A stretch of 64,000 nucleotides of DNA, taken from assembly GCA_938083195.1 (NCBI GenBank), contig CALKCK010000019.1, positions 80,777-144,776 of the forward strand, given 5' to 3'. The notes below the pieces were generated by a model, which made no database searches, was not told where the DNA came from, and saw only the letters and a program-made list of their open reading frames with translations. Made by a program: the position numbers and the translations under genes. Within the stretch, counting starts at the first letter, position 1; every line of letters begins with the position of its first letter. The stretch is from an uncultured Pirellulaceae bacterium. Its GTDB lineage: Bacteria; Planctomycetota; Planctomycetia; Pirellulales; Pirellulaceae. Below, piece after piece: positions 45,201 to 55,227 of the stretch.

Positions 45201-45615
45201 CGATAAAGGGACGTTGGGCAGAACTGGCGCCGTCGCCTGCTGTTGTTTCACCACTCACGAATGTGAACGGGGAAAATTGAACTGATCCGTCATCACAGTT
45301 TTTTCGCGTTTTGAATAGAACGAGGCCCTCGTCGAGTTTGAGTGTCGAGCACGGTTGGAGTTCCCAGTGGTCCGACTCATCCCCTAACATCGCAATGATT
45401 CGCGATTTGTCTTGGAGGAGTGGTGCCGAGTCGTTTTCTAAGTCCGATTCGACTTTGGTGATCGTCTTCTGCGGTCCCTCGAGTCTTGGGACAGCGAATT
45501 GTTCGTAACCGGAGTAAAGACAGATGAGTGCGGCTAGCACCATCAGGTAGAGCGCAACGGGGTTGCTCCGTTTGGGGAGTGCGATTTTTTGAGTTTTCGC
45601 AGAAGCCAAGTTCAA
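42256..45615 (-). CDS. Giant LptC/OstA(LptA)-like membrane-anchored protein
   Basis: 1119 aa from TTG 45615, with AAAAGGA just upstream. It has a cytoplasmic Lys-rich start, one membrane helix (VALYLMVLAALICLYSGY, 20-37), then a very long periplasmic part. Several stretches have the repeating beta-strand pattern of OstA/LptA/LptC jelly-rolls, such as VTIDAHKITTPESVEFKFG, ITTPSASIKANTLTFDPETN, and near the end TFTSDALDITADRIAYNGST and SFSYSVKDKALSADG. A Pro/Ser/Thr/Gln-rich linker (~560-650) splits the protein. It lies 68 bp after kdsC, which makes the Kdo precursor, so a role in lipopolysaccharide bridging is likely. Usual LptC is ~190 and LptA ~180 aa, so this may fuse several bridge units. 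Confidence 0.75.
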   Translation of the reverse strand: MNLASAKTQKIALPKRSNPVALYLMVLAALICLYSGYEQFAVPRLEGPQKTITKVESDLENDSAPLLQDKSRIIAMLGDESDHWELQPCSTLKLDEGLVLFKTRKNCDDGSVQFSPFTFVSGETTAGDGASSAQRPFIVRSTEGANIKFNKRFNGMNFDGIKPVLCKLQGEVEIYSLSDQTKDESLIYIATRDVTIDAHKITTPESVEFKFGESLGIGSGLSIELAHPSSALADFSNITGIHRLQLEKIDKIRLEPESKHTSAPSNAFQTTSTLTPQSKNQMESKDGPIEVTCNGSFQFNFETGYAEFFDSVTANQLVQQNKIECDHLLLMFGAPSKTQSTPLKSAYSKTKISELSRLVANGAPATITTPSASIKANTLTFDPETNLFSGQKYQTSAGLPVQIQSDEMQLEADLLRYRANQDGSLGDLQIVGPGWIKFAGKTTKDAISASWQKNLRTLPNPQNSDIFELVLSGQSVISTDAQTSINAEQISLQIRKTYDQNIRERTSGSSTFKNSTTASAKPNYVPVQLSTMGTTNLRSPEIEGQTEELVAIWLKAPTVNNARVAKRAPTTPRPAKQFPPQNNPQSRFIKPASSTTQSTSLPNTQPLPATALDSTQPLLQRNLQSSNTTGNRSPQTSRTFISKPRSDLNLRSTTSPKLEFGGRKLTLLLKSDQSQTEVKKMLIQGGVTIKRGRKPIHANHVITQQQNSAFEIKNSSQVELEKIDNSDFHLLTIVSDQPQGAELALGELSVSGKRIEINEKLNQLVIRGIGTLHLNSSEQTQAKPVKFNSTGMLSQQQDSTQLNVQWNEGMIFDGSTIYFQKEVHSKTLQQSPDGAMATLDSHSDALFVELDKRFSFHNPQSSSPKIRKFEFRDHIPNSDRAFKNNLTLLPDPVHPEPVKILRQNFNPKREQSQKILAHMGRATVNVESGVTQLTGPGKIAIHRLNTGNIGLPMLTFEPQQKPNPGPLNFIQIDFEGGMKIDSESDRLNTNSGAKIFYDIVSNWMPPNQANLNSGSVTLECDELEIDKWAPRNQKQNVELLATGNVTFTSDALDITADRIAYNGSTDKITIKGNIRNDANLVHRKFLGDLKPDRLNARSFSYSVKDKALSADGMRQLNIK

Positions 45616-45683
45616 AATCCTTTTTTAGCAGCAGTCGCGTGTCATCCTGACACTTGTCTTCGCAATTTGGGTGCCGGTTTTTC

Positions 45684-46208
45684 TCAAGCGTCGTAATAAG
45701 TTTGTAGCAACTCTTGCCAACGATTCTGAGATTTTAAAATCAATTCGATCAGCTCTCTAACTGCCCCGGAGCCACCTTTCGCGGTGGTCGTAATATGTGC
45801 AACTGATTTCAGTTCGGCCGCGCCATCGGCAACCGTGACGGCTAAGCCCACCTTTGACAACAAACTGAGGTCAGATAGGTCGTCGCCAATGTAACAAACT
45901 TGATCGAGTGTTAGTCCTAATTCTTCGATGACTTGTAGCCCAACAGGTAACTTGCTTTCAGAACCCTGCCGGACAATTTCAACTCCCAGTTCCACCATTC
46001 TGATTTTTACAATATGAGAAGAGCGAGCAGTGATAATCCCAAACTTATGACCGGACCTTTGCCATAATTTTATTCCCATCCCGTCGCGAACGTGGAAGGT
46101 CTTTGACTCGATTCCTTGGTTGTCAAAACTAAGGTCGCCGTTGGTCAACACTCCATCCACATCCGACAGAATCAGACGGATCGGTTGCATCCTCTGATCG
46201 ATTTTCAT
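45684..46208 (-). CDS. kdsC: 3-deoxy-D-manno-octulosonate 8-phosphate phosphatase (KdsC-like HAD)
   Basis: 174 aa, the family size. Removes phosphate from Kdo-8-phosphate in lipopolysaccharide core synthesis. HAD motif I is LSDVDGVLTNG with nucleophile Asp16 and Asp18; motif II is GIITARSS, and motifs III/IV are Lys in ESKLPVG and YIGDDLSDLSLL. The cap-less compact form is as in KdsC. Related phosphatases of other nonulosonates share this pattern, so the substrate is likely but not certain. Directly followed by the OstA-like gene. Confidence 0.88.
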   Translation of the reverse strand: MKIDQRMQPIRLILSDVDGVLTNGDLSFDNQGIESKTFHVRDGMGIKLWQRSGHKFGIITARSSHIVKIRMVELGVEIVRQGSESKLPVGLQVIEELGLTLDQVCYIGDDLSDLSLLSKVGLAVTVADGAAELKSVAHITTTAKGGSGAVRELIELILKSQNRWQELLQTYYDA

Positions 46209-46372
46209 TTACGCGAGCCATCTTGCAAAGTTCAATAAATTCAATGTGTAAGGTTATCTTAGAAGGCTATCGGGGAGCAATGTTGGAAGAGGTGTGGGCA
46301 ACGCTAGCACTTTTATTTTTCCGACTCAACTTTGGTGCGTTGTCTGGTAAGAAATTGCCTTCGAACCGAATT

Positions 46373-47146
46373 TTAAGCAGTTTTGGCGACTACAAAAATA
46401 CAGTCGAATGTCAGCTCAAGTTGATTGTTTTGAGCCAGCCGGTTTTCAAAAACGGCTTTAAACTGCCGATATCGCTCTTTTCCCAGTAGGCCGGCGCGGC
46501 GATTGGATGATGCATTGGTGGCGCCGAGGTTTCGAATACCTCGAAATAAATCGTCGACCGAATGATAAATGAGTTGTCGGTTTTCCTGCTGGATCGCGAT
46601 ATCTTCCAGGTTTAGGTCTTCGAGAAGGTGTTGAATTGTTTGTGGATTTTCGAATTGGTGAATGCGATCTGAAGAATCTCCAATTTCTTCCCAGGCACTA
46701 CTGATTTCCACAAAGGTGGATGGACCAAATGTTGACAGCAAGAGGTTGGCCTTCGGTTTTGCGATTCGAGAAATTTCCGTGAGCGCCTTTGCCGTATTAC
46801 ACCATTGAATGGCGGCATTTGAAAAAACGACATTGGCGAAGTCATCAGGTAATGGCGTGGATTCGAGGTCACAACAGATGAAATTGATTTGTGGGGTTTT
46901 TTGACGTGCTATTTCGATCATTCCAGGAGCGAGATCGATCGCGGTCATTTCGTATTTGCAGGATCTTGCCAGTTGTTGAAGGGGCCACCCGGTTCCGCAT
47001 CCGAGATCGACGAGCGTCCCTTGGGAGTGGTTGGGGATGGCGTCGATCAAAATTTCAGCCATTTCATTCTGTAGTTGCGCAGCGGCATCGTAGGTCGTTG
47101 CGGCACGACTGAATTGGCGAGCGATTTGATCTTTGGCAAGTTTCAT
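46373..47146 (-). CDS. bioC: Malonyl-ACP O-methyltransferase
   Basis: 257 aa. Methylates malonyl-ACP so the fatty-acid cycle can build the pimeloyl chain of biotin. The start IARQFSRAATTYDAAAQLQNEMA is the BioC-specific signature, followed by SAM motifs LVDLGCGTGWPLQQLA and AIDLAPGMIEIAR, and the conserved FSNAAIQWC. The start overlaps the bioH stop by 4 bp. Confidence 0.95.
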   Translation of the reverse strand: MKLAKDQIARQFSRAATTYDAAAQLQNEMAEILIDAIPNHSQGTLVDLGCGTGWPLQQLARSCKYEMTAIDLAPGMIEIARQKTPQINFICCDLESTPLPDDFANVVFSNAAIQWCNTAKALTEISRIAKPKANLLLSTFGPSTFVEISSAWEEIGDSSDRIHQFENPQTIQHLLEDLNLEDIAIQQENRQLIYHSVDDLFRGIRNLGATNASSNRRAGLLGKERYRQFKAVFENRLAQNNQLELTFDCIFVVAKTA

Positions 47147-47904
47147 AGTTCAGTTATGGAAAATCGTTTTAGGGCTTCAATGTAGCCTTTTGTTGATTCC
47201 AGAAAAGGTATGTGCCCCGTATCCATTTCGATAAACGAATGCGGTGAGGTTAGATTTTCATAAAGGAAGTGGCTGGCTGCGAGAGGAACGAGTGTGTCAT
47301 TTTTCCCAGCAATAATTTGGGTGTCGATAGTGAGATGTGGTATCTGATCCCGAAGGTCGGTGTTGGCAAGAATTGCGAGACCGTTTTGCAGTGTGGCTAC
47401 CGAGGGGGTGTGGCGGGCAATCAATTGAGTCGTGAGTTCTTTTGCTATTTGCCGCGAGATTCTCTGTTGAGCGCGATCTGCTTGATAGAGTTGAAGTCGT
47501 AAAAACGATTGCAATGCTTTGGCATAGTCTCCGTGAAAACTAATTGCCAGTTTTTCAAATGCTTCTTTTTGAACACCGTGTTCCCAGTCAGTGCCTGTCA
47601 GGAAACGAGGTGTCGTGGAGATTAATTGAAGCTTTCTGATTCGTTCTGGATGTGTCAGGGCTGCATTGAGCGCTACGGTGCCGCCGAGCGACCAGCCCGC
47701 CCAGATTGCTTGGTGGGGTGCTTGATCGAGGACATTTTCGGTTACTTCCGCTAACGTCATTTCTGGATGAGCGAGAGCTGAAGCACCGTATCCAGGGAGT
47801 TCGATGAGATGTAGCTCGAAGTCAGGTTCGAGTTCGGGAATCAGGGCGTTCCAGATTGCGGCGTTGACGCCCCATCCGTGAAGCAGGACGAGTGGGACAG
47901 TCAT
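47143..47904 (-). CDS. bioH: Pimeloyl-ACP methyl ester esterase
   Basis: 253 aa alpha/beta hydrolase. Cleaves the methyl ester of pimeloyl-ACP, ending the BioC-BioH route. LVLLHGWGVNAAIWN near the N-terminus, the nucleophile Ser72 in AGWSLGGTVAL, Asp in AGKNDTLVP and the catalytic His in DTGHIPFLES are all present and match BioH. It overlaps bioF upstream and bioC downstream by 4 bp each, so the three are translationally coupled. Confidence 0.95.
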   Translation of the reverse strand: MTVPLVLLHGWGVNAAIWNALIPELEPDFELHLIELPGYGASALAHPEMTLAEVTENVLDQAPHQAIWAGWSLGGTVALNAALTHPERIRKLQLISTTPRFLTGTDWEHGVQKEAFEKLAISFHGDYAKALQSFLRLQLYQADRAQQRISRQIAKELTTQLIARHTPSVATLQNGLAILANTDLRDQIPHLTIDTQIIAGKNDTLVPLAASHFLYENLTSPHSFIEMDTGHIPFLESTKGYIEALKRFSITEL

Positions 47905-49091
47905 TGGCTCGGCTCCGCGAGTGCGAGCATGGCGTCGGAGCTGAGAGCATCAATGAGTTGATCAAGGTCGCTTTGGTGGTGCTCAGCAGAAATCGTAATT
48001 CGGATTCGAGCCGTACCCTCGGGGACGGTTGGTGGGCGGATTGCCGTGATCCAAAGTCCCCGTTGTTGGAGTAGCTTAGTTGCTTGAAGCGCGGTTTCAG
48101 AGTCACCGAGAAGGATGGGCTGGATTGCAGTTTTTGAATCCAGCGTGTGAAGGTGGAGGTGGAGGTTCGCGATGGCCTGTCGAAAGTAGTTGATGTTTGA
48201 ATTTAATTTATTGCGACGTTCCGGTTCCGTTTGAAAGATCTCAATTGCTGCCCGCGTCGCTGCTGCGACCGAAGGGGGTAGGGCGGTCGTGTAAATATAA
48301 GATCTTGCTTGTTGGAGCAGTGAGTCAATGTAGACAGCATCTCCCGCGATAAAAGCTCCAAAGCTACCGGCTGCTTTTCCAAGTGTACCCAGCATGAGCA
48401 CGCCGTCGCCGACACAAATCTCGTGTTGCTCGAGCGAGCCGGCTCCAGTTTTGCCGAGGACCCCAAAGCCGTGGGCGTCGTCGACGAGTAGTAGAGTTTC
48501 TGTTTGGCGGCAGATTTCAGTGAGTTCGTGAAGTGGCGCCTGATCGCCATCCATGCTAAAAACTCCATCGGTCGTGAGCAGCTTTTTATTGGCGTTGGAC
48601 TTCAGGAGAATAGTTTTGGCATGGCCAAAATCAAGATGGCGATATCTTTTCAAGTTCGCTTCGCAAAATCTGCCCGCATCAATTAGGGAAGCGTGGTTTA
48701 AACGATCTTGCAGAACTAAATCGCCCCGTTCGAGAAAGGTTTGGGGGACTGCGAGGTTGGCCATGTATCCAGTGGAAAATGCGATTGCCTTTTCAGCGCC
48801 CACAAACGCTGCAAGTTCATTTTCTAGTTCTTGATGGATGTCTTGATGACCGCAGATCAAATGGGAGGCTGCGGCACCGGTGCCTCGTTCTTGAGTGGTT
48901 TTGATCGCAGCAGCGGAAAGTGCAGGGTGGTTGGCAAGTCCAAGATAGTCGTTGCTGCAAAAGTTCAGGTAGGTCTTGCCTTTAATTTTCAACTCGCGAC
49001 CGGCGGCGTTTTGCACCGCCTGCCGTTCCCGCCAGGTTTTCGCTGTCACTCGGTTTCGGTGTTGTTGGATTAGTTGTTCACGCCAAGGCAT
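47901..49091 (-). CDS. bioF: 8-amino-7-oxononanoate synthase
   Basis: 396 aa PLP enzyme joining pimeloyl-ACP/CoA with alanine. Key features are NFCSNDYLGLANHP, GAAASHLICGHQDIH, DDAHGFGVLGKTGAG, and the PLP Lys239 in LGTLGKAAGSFGAF. Length and motifs match BioF rather than the related 2-amino-3-ketobutyrate ligase, and the biotin neighbours support this. Confidence 0.95.
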   Translation of the reverse strand: MPWREQLIQQHRNRVTAKTWRERQAVQNAAGRELKIKGKTYLNFCSNDYLGLANHPALSAAAIKTTQERGTGAAASHLICGHQDIHQELENELAAFVGAEKAIAFSTGYMANLAVPQTFLERGDLVLQDRLNHASLIDAGRFCEANLKRYRHLDFGHAKTILLKSNANKKLLTTDGVFSMDGDQAPLHELTEICRQTETLLLVDDAHGFGVLGKTGAGSLEQHEICVGDGVLMLGTLGKAAGSFGAFIAGDAVYIDSLLQQARSYIYTTALPPSVAAATRAAIEIFQTEPERRNKLNSNINYFRQAIANLHLHLHTLDSKTAIQPILLGDSETALQATKLLQQRGLWITAIRPPTVPEGTARIRITISAEHHQSDLDQLIDALSSDAMLALAEPSQ

Positions 49092-49153
49092 ATTCGAACT
49101 ACCGAATCGAGGATTGAGGAGAGTTCATCTCAAGGCTTTCCGAAGTTTCCATC

Positions 49154-50200
49154 TTAACCGTGATGGCAACCGCAAGATCCTTCGTCTTGGTTTGACTGGC
49201 AGGAGTCCGATGATTCACTGGGTACTTCTGACGTGGTGCTGTTGATGCCAAGTCGACGGAACAGTTCACGATCATGATTTACGGTTGCATTGCCGGTCGT
49301 CAACAGTTGGTCGCCGTAGAACAGCGAATTGGCACCCGCCATAAAACATAACGCCTGCATTTCATCGTTCATTTCTTCACGCCCAGCGGAAAGTCGAACG
49401 TAGGAAGTTGGCATCAGAATTCTCGCGACAGCAATGGTTCTAATGAAATCAAAGGAGTCGATGTTTTCGAGGTCAGCCAACGGTGTGCCGGCAATTTTCA
49501 CCAAGTTATTGATTGGTACGCTTTCCGGTGGTGGGTCGAGATTGGCGAGTGTGGTCAATAGGCCAACCCGATCGTTTTGGGATTCACCCATGCCAACGAT
49601 CCCGCCACAACAGACTTTCATGCCAGCTTGTCTGACGTTTTCGAGAGTCTCCAGGCGGTCGTCGTAAGTCCGTGTCGAGATAATTTCTCCGTAATATTCT
49701 GGAGAGGTATCTAGATTATGATTGTAATAATCGAGTCCCGCTTCGTTTAGTTTGTCTGCGTGTTCTTCGGTCAGCATGCCGAGGGTGGCGCAGGTTTCCA
49801 ACCCTAGTTCTTTTACCGCGGCAACTGCTTCTGCGACCGCAGCGATATCGGCGTCTTTGGGGCTTCGCCAAGCGGCCCCCATGCAAAAGCGTCCAGCGCC
49901 ATTCGATTTAGCTTTCTTGGCAGCTTCAACGATCTGGTCGACCGGCATTAAGCGTTCGGTTTTGAGGCCGGTTTTATAGCGTGCGCTTTGCGGGCAGTAG
50001 GCGCAGTCTTCGGGACAAGCTCCCGTCTTGATGCTAAGGAGGCTGCTGAGCTGGACATGGTTGGGGTCATGATGTGTGCGGTGAATCGTTTGGGCTTGGA
50101 AAATCAAGTCCATCAGCGGAAGTGCAAAGAGTTCCGCAACCGAGTCTCGCGTCCAGGTTTGTTGTGATTTTTGGGGGTCAGTTTTGGTGATTTGTGTCAT
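49154..50200 (-). CDS. bioB: Biotin synthase (radical SAM)
   Basis: 348 aa from ATG 50200; the frame is open to 50245, but the family start fits here. Inserts sulfur into dethiobiotin. The radical-SAM cluster motif is [14 protein letters not shown] (CxxxCxxC). [21 protein letters not shown] and [10 protein letters not shown] follow, and Arg in YVRLSAGRE is a [2Fe-2S] ligand region. The C-terminus is Ser/Cys-rich ([16 protein letters not shown]), with a Cys-His tail beyond the usual end. Confidence 0.96.
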   Translation of the reverse strand: MTQITKTDPQKSQQTWTRDSVAELFALPLMDLIFQAQTIHRTHHDPNHVQLSSLLSIKTGACPEDCAYCPQSARYKTGLKTERLMPVDQIVEAAKKAKSNGAGRFCMGAAWRSPKDADIAAVAEAVAAVKELGLETCATLGMLTEEHADKLNEAGLDYYNHNLDTSPEYYGEIISTRTYDDRLETLENVRQAGMKVCCGGIVGMGESQNDRVGLLTTLANLDPPPESVPINNLVKIAGTPLADLENIDSFDFIRTIAVARILMPTSYVRLSAGREEMNDEMQALCFMAGANSLFYGDQLLTTGNATVNHDRELFRRLGINSTTSEVPSESSDSCQSNQDEGSCGCHHG

Positions 50201-50344
50201 TGATGATTCCGTGTATTTCAGCCTGAGGCCTACAGTATAACCCAACGTGGCTGGTACGCGGGATAGGAGTAAGGCTGTGAAATGGACGTTATTTACTGCA
50301 AATTTAGGGGTGATGCTGGCAGTTCCAGCGGAGAATACTGCTAC

Positions 50345-51721
50345 TTAGCGAGTCGCGAGTTCAATCCCTTCGGTCGCAATTTTTGCCAAGTGACTGATTT
50401 GCTCGCGATCGATGACATAGGGCGGCATTAAGTAGACCACGTTACCAATCGGCCTCAGGAGGCACTCATTTTTCAAACCATGTTGATAGACTTTGAGGCC
50501 CCTTCGTTGTTGCCAAGGATAGGGGACGCGATTTTTTTTATCGCTTACCATTTCGGCCGCCAAAACCATACCCGTTTGCCGGACTTCCGCCACATGGGGG
50601 TGGTCGTTGAGATGAGCAAAGGCCTCGCCCATGAATTTGGCGGTTGTTTGATTTTCTACGATGATGTTTTCAGATTCAAACAGATCTAAGGTTGCCAAGG
50701 CAACGCCGCAGGCCAAGGGGTTGCCGGTGTAACTATGCGAGTGGAGGAAAGCCCGTAAGGTTTCATAGTCATCGTAGAACGCATCGTAAACGGTCTGGGT
50801 TGTTAGCACCGCCGAGAGCGGGAGATATCCAGCGGTCAGCCCTTTGCCTACGCAAAGAAAGTCGGGAGAGATTTCCGCTTGCTCGCAGCCAAACATAGTT
50901 CCGGTTCGGCCAAATCCAACGGCAATTTCATCCGCAATCAAGTGAACATCGAGCTCATCGCACAGCTTGCGAAGTTCCCGCAGGTAGGCCGCGTGATACA
51001 TTCGCATATTGCCGGCACATTGAATGAGAGGTTCAATGACAACCGCGGCAATGGTCTCGTGATTTTGTTCGAGTTCACGCCGCATAGAATCAAATTTTCG
51101 CAACGAGTACTGCTCCCATGATTCCTGCTCGTCTCGGTGGAAGCAATCTGGAGATTCGACGGTTCGGCACGTCATCAATAAAGGTTCGTAAGTTTCTTTG
51201 TAAAGTGCGACGTCTCCGACCGCCAAAGCACCAAACGTCTCGCCGTGGTAGCTGTTGGCTAAATTGACGAACTGAGTTTTTGCAGGTTTACCTTTGTTTT
51301 TCCAGTAATGGAAACTCATTTTCAAAGCGATTTCGACGGCGGATGATCCATTGTCACCGTAGAAAACTCGTTTGAGTTTCTCCGGTGTCATTGCGACTAG
51401 CCTTTCGGCGAGACAGATTCCAGGTTCGTGACTGAAGCCAGCAAAAATAACGTGTTCGAGTTGATTGGCTTGCTCTGATAAAGCAGCGTTGATTGTGGGG
51501 TTGGCGTGGCCAAAAATATTTACCCACCAAGAACTAATTGCATCGATATAGCGATTGCCGTCAAAGTCGTGAAGCCAAACCCCTTTTCCGTTTTTAATTG
51601 GAATCAAAGGATAAGACTCGTGGTCTTTCATTTGGGTGCAGGGATGCCAAAGCACGGCGAGATCGCGTTGCATTAGCTCTTTGTTTTTTTCTGTTTTTAT
51701 GTGTTTATCTAGCTGATTCAT
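50345..51721 (-). CDS. bioA: Adenosylmethionine-8-amino-7-oxononanoate aminotransferase
   Basis: 458 aa. Converts 8-amino-7-oxononanoate to 7,8-diaminononanoate using SAM as amino donor. The N-terminal LWHPCTQMKDH and SSWWVNIFGHANP are BioA-specific. PLP contacts lie in DNGSSAVEIALKM and ADEIAVGFGRTG, and the cofactor Lys is in CVGKGLTAGYLPLSA. It is the first gene of the minus-strand biotin run. No BirA-like operator was recognised upstream. Confidence 0.96.
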   Translation of the reverse strand: MNQLDKHIKTEKNKELMQRDLAVLWHPCTQMKDHESYPLIPIKNGKGVWLHDFDGNRYIDAISSWWVNIFGHANPTINAALSEQANQLEHVIFAGFSHEPGICLAERLVAMTPEKLKRVFYGDNGSSAVEIALKMSFHYWKNKGKPAKTQFVNLANSYHGETFGALAVGDVALYKETYEPLLMTCRTVESPDCFHRDEQESWEQYSLRKFDSMRRELEQNHETIAAVVIEPLIQCAGNMRMYHAAYLRELRKLCDELDVHLIADEIAVGFGRTGTMFGCEQAEISPDFLCVGKGLTAGYLPLSAVLTTQTVYDAFYDDYETLRAFLHSHSYTGNPLACGVALATLDLFESENIIVENQTTAKFMGEAFAHLNDHPHVAEVRQTGMVLAAEMVSDKKNRVPYPWQQRRGLKVYQHGLKNECLLRPIGNVVYLMPPYVIDREQISHLAKIATEGIELATR

Positions 51722-51981
51722 ATTTGGCTTTCGTAGCGACTCGGAACGCGCCCATGCTCTGGTGGCCTACTGCAGTTTCCGAGGTAATCCGATCAATCAT
51801 AATCCTAATCCAAGAAAGTGGTGCCATAAATAATCAGAACAATGTCTGGCGATATTGAACGATTACCGAGGCGTCTACGCCATCTTATTTACGAGGTGAT
51901 CGCCAAGTTGGTTGCTTGGACAAACCTCCCGCGCATCTCGGCTTCGCCGATGGCGGAAATTGTGTTGCTGCCTCTATCTGT

Positions 51982-54900
51982 TCAAGCGGGAACAAAGCGA
52001 TCTTGTAGTGCTTGAACTTGCATCTCCTGAGTTCGAAGCGCCAGTAGGCCTTGAACTGCAGCTTCGCATGCCTGAATGGTTGTGATGCAAGGAATGCCGT
52101 GTTGAACAGACGTCGCACGGATAGTTCCTTCGTCGGTTCGCGCCCCTTTTCCACTAGGCGTATTAAAGATCAGGTCAACGCCCTCGTTCTTCATGTGGTC
52201 AATCAGGTTAGGATGTCCCTCGATGATTTTCTTGACGTGCTGCACAGGGATGTCCGCTTCTTCAATGCGTTTGGCTGTGCCCGAGGTCGCGAGAATCGTA
52301 TATCCCATTTCATGAAGATTTCGGGCAATATTCACCGCCCGGTCTTTGTGGCGTGCACTGACGCTGACGAATACACGACCGGAGTCGGGGATTGTCACGC
52401 CCGCAGCTAACTGGCTTTTCGCAAAAGCGATCGGGAAAGTGTCGGCGATTCCCATGACCTCACCGGTCGATCGCATCTCGGGTCCAAGGACGATGTCGAC
52501 TCCAGCAAATTTCCGGAATGGAAATACGCTTTCCTTGACTGACACGTGTGAGGGTAGTGGTTCAGACGTAAGTCCAAGCTCGGTAAGTTTTGTGCCGGCC
52601 ATAACCTTGGCAGCAATGTTTGCGACGGGGACACCCGTTGCTTTGGCAACGAACGGAACGGTTCGACTGGCTCGCGGGTTTACTTCGAGGACATAAACAT
52701 TAATTTGATCGTCTTCTTTTTTTACCGCGAACTGAACGTTCATCAAACCGATGACCTTGAGATGTTGAGCCATCGAGACGGTTGCGGCACGAATTTCGTC
52801 AAGTGTTTCAGTGCCTAGAGAATACGGTGGAATTGAGCATGCAGAATCTCCAGAATGAACACCAGCTTCTTCGATGTGTTCCATGATTCCAACGACGACA
52901 ACTGTCTCGCCATCGCTTATGCAGTCGACGTCGACCTCGATGGCGTCCTCGAGGAACTGATCGATCAGGACTGGCTGGCCGGCCGAGACGATAAAGGCTT
53001 CTAAAACGAATCGCTCAAATTGGGATTTGTCGTAACAGATTTCCATGGCACGTCCGCCAAGAACGAAGCTTGGTCGAACGAGAACCGGATAGCCAACATT
53101 GGCAACTTCTTGCCTCGCCTCATTCATGGTGCGGGCAATTCCATTGGCGGGCTGTTTCAGGTTCAATCGCGTGAGCAGTTGTTGGAATTGTTCTCGATCT
53201 TCGGCTGCGTCAATTGTGTCGACGCTAGTTCCGATGATGGGTACGCCGGCGGTAGAGAGTGCCCTCGCTAAATTTAGAGGCGTCTGTCCACCAAACTGAA
53301 CAATCACGCCATCGGGTTGCATGCGATCGCAAATGTTAAGCACGTCTTCGACGGTCAGCGGTTCAAAAAACAGCAGGTCGCTAGTGTCATAATCAGTGGA
53401 AACAGTTTCCGGATTGGAATTGACCATGATTGATTCGATACCCATTTCACGAAGTGCAAAACTGGCATGACAACAGCAATAGTCGAATTCGATTCCTTGC
53501 CCAATGCGGTTGGGGCCTCCTCCAAGAATCATGATTCGTGGTTTATCCGTCTTCGGTGGAGTTTCGTCTTCTTGCTCGTAAGTCGAGTAATAGTAAGGGG
53601 TATAGGCTTCGAATTCGGCAGCACAGGTGTCGACAGATTTATAGGTTGCGATAACGCCAAGTGACTTCCGGATTTCCCGAACCTTGAGTTCATTGGTATC
53701 CCAGATGTGTGCCATTTGTCGGTCGGAAAAACCGAACTGCTTGGCCAGTTTCATGGATTCCGAATTCATTTCACTTGGCTGGATCGAGCGGAGGTATTCT
53801 TCCATTTCGATAATGCCAACGAGGTGTTCAAGAAACCAAACATCGATGTTGGTTAATTCGTGAACTTCATCGACAGAAAACCCGCTTTTGAATGCGTATC
53901 GCAAGTACCAAGGGCGTTCCGAGTTTGGGATCGAGAGTTTCGATCGGATGGTATCTCGATCGGGTTGTTCGTCGGTTCCCCAGAGATCTTTGTTGTCGCA
54001 GCCAAATCCAAAGCTTCCAACTTCTAGGCCTCGGAGTGCTTTTTGGAAAGACTCTTTGAATGTCCGGCCGATTGCCATGGTTTCACCGACGCTCTTCATC
54101 TGAGTCATCAGCGTCGAGTCAGCTTCCGGGAATTTTTCAAAAGTAAATCGAGGGATTTTGGTTACGACGTAGTCGATGGTAGGCTCAAAGCAAGCTTTGG
54201 TTTCTCGGGTAATATCGTTGGGGAGTTCCCATAGTTTATAGCCGACGGCCAGTTTCGCAGCGATTTTTGCGATGGGGAATCCAGTGGCTTTCGATGCCAA
54301 AGCGCTTGATCGGCTAACGCGGGGGTTCATTTCGATGACGATCATTCGCCCCGTGTCAGGGTTGGTTGCGAATTGAATGTTCGAACCACCTGTTTCGACT
54401 CCGATCTCACGAATGACGGCGATACTTGCATCCCGCATGCGCTGGTACTCTTTATCAGACAGAGTTTGCGCAGGGGCCACGGTGATTGAGTCACCGGTGT
54501 GGATTCCCATCGGATCAAAGTTTTCAATCGAGCAAATGATGACGACGTTATCATCGGTGTCTCTCATGACTTCCATCTCGTACTCTTTCCAGCCGATGAT
54601 GGATTCTTCGATCAAGACTTCATCGGTGGGGGATTGGTCAATTCCGCGGCGAACCAGGAGATCAAATTCATCTCTGTTGTACGCAATGGCAGATCCACTT
54701 CCACCCATTGTAAAACTCGGGCGGATCAAACACGGCAGGCCAACTTTTTCCATGACAGTTCGGGCTTGTTCCACCGTCGTCACGGTCTCGCCAATGCAGA
54801 TATCAAGACCAATGTTGTTCATTGCCTGTTGAAAGCGATCTCGATTTTCAGCTTTGTCGATGACGTCGGCGTCGGCGCCGATCATTTCGACGTTATATTT

Positions 54901-55227
54901 CTCAAGAACTCCGTTTGCGGAGAGATCCATCGCCAAGTTGAGTGCAGTTTGCCCACCAAGTGTTGGAAGCAATGCGTCCGGTTTTTCCTTGGCGATGATT
55001 TTTTCTACAATGTGCCACTCCAATGGTTCAATGTAGGTGCGGTCAGCCGTACCGGGGTCGGTCATGATCGTGGCGGGATTGGAATTAACGAGGATCACCT
55101 CGTAGCCTTCTTCACGCAATGCTTTGCACGCCTGAGTGCCAGAATAGTCAAACTCACAGGCTTGGCCGATAACGATCGGTCCTGAGCCGATCAACATGAT
55201 TTTTTTGATATCGTCGCGTCGTGCCAC
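51982..55227 (-). CDS. carB: Carbamoyl phosphate synthase large subunit
   Basis: 1081 aa, the standard size. Makes carbamoyl phosphate for arginine and pyrimidines with the glutaminase subunit CarA, not in the window. It has two homologous halves, each with a pre-ATP-grasp start ([37 protein letters not shown]) and an ATP-grasp domain ([19 protein letters not shown]). A C-terminal MGS-like allosteric domain follows ([27 protein letters not shown]). It starts at GTG 55227 with AAGGGA upstream. Together with argH it points to active arginine synthesis. Confidence 0.97.
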   Translation of the reverse strand: MARRDDIKKIMLIGSGPIVIGQACEFDYSGTQACKALREEGYEVILVNSNPATIMTDPGTADRTYIEPLEWHIVEKIIAKEKPDALLPTLGGQTALNLAMDLSANGVLEKYNVEMIGADADVIDKAENRDRFQQAMNNIGLDICIGETVTTVEQARTVMEKVGLPCLIRPSFTMGGSGSAIAYNRDEFDLLVRRGIDQSPTDEVLIEESIIGWKEYEMEVMRDTDDNVVIICSIENFDPMGIHTGDSITVAPAQTLSDKEYQRMRDASIAVIREIGVETGGSNIQFATNPDTGRMIVIEMNPRVSRSSALASKATGFPIAKIAAKLAVGYKLWELPNDITRETKACFEPTIDYVVTKIPRFTFEKFPEADSTLMTQMKSVGETMAIGRTFKESFQKALRGLEVGSFGFGCDNKDLWGTDEQPDRDTIRSKLSIPNSERPWYLRYAFKSGFSVDEVHELTNIDVWFLEHLVGIIEMEEYLRSIQPSEMNSESMKLAKQFGFSDRQMAHIWDTNELKVREIRKSLGVIATYKSVDTCAAEFEAYTPYYYSTYEQEDETPPKTDKPRIMILGGGPNRIGQGIEFDYCCCHASFALREMGIESIMVNSNPETVSTDYDTSDLLFFEPLTVEDVLNICDRMQPDGVIVQFGGQTPLNLARALSTAGVPIIGTSVDTIDAAEDREQFQQLLTRLNLKQPANGIARTMNEARQEVANVGYPVLVRPSFVLGGRAMEICYDKSQFERFVLEAFIVSAGQPVLIDQFLEDAIEVDVDCISDGETVVVVGIMEHIEEAGVHSGDSACSIPPYSLGTETLDEIRAATVSMAQHLKVIGLMNVQFAVKKEDDQINVYVLEVNPRASRTVPFVAKATGVPVANIAAKVMAGTKLTELGLTSEPLPSHVSVKESVFPFRKFAGVDIVLGPEMRSTGEVMGIADTFPIAFAKSQLAAGVTIPDSGRVFVSVSARHKDRAVNIARNLHEMGYTILATSGTAKRIEEADIPVQHVKKIIEGHPNLIDHMKNEGVDLIFNTPSGKGARTDEGTIRATSVQHGIPCITTIQACEAAVQGLLALRTQEMQVQALQDRFVPA

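Noticed and set aside
51929..51956. GC-rich hairpin downstream of carB as a terminator
   Set aside because: The stem has bulges and no T tract follows on the minus strand.
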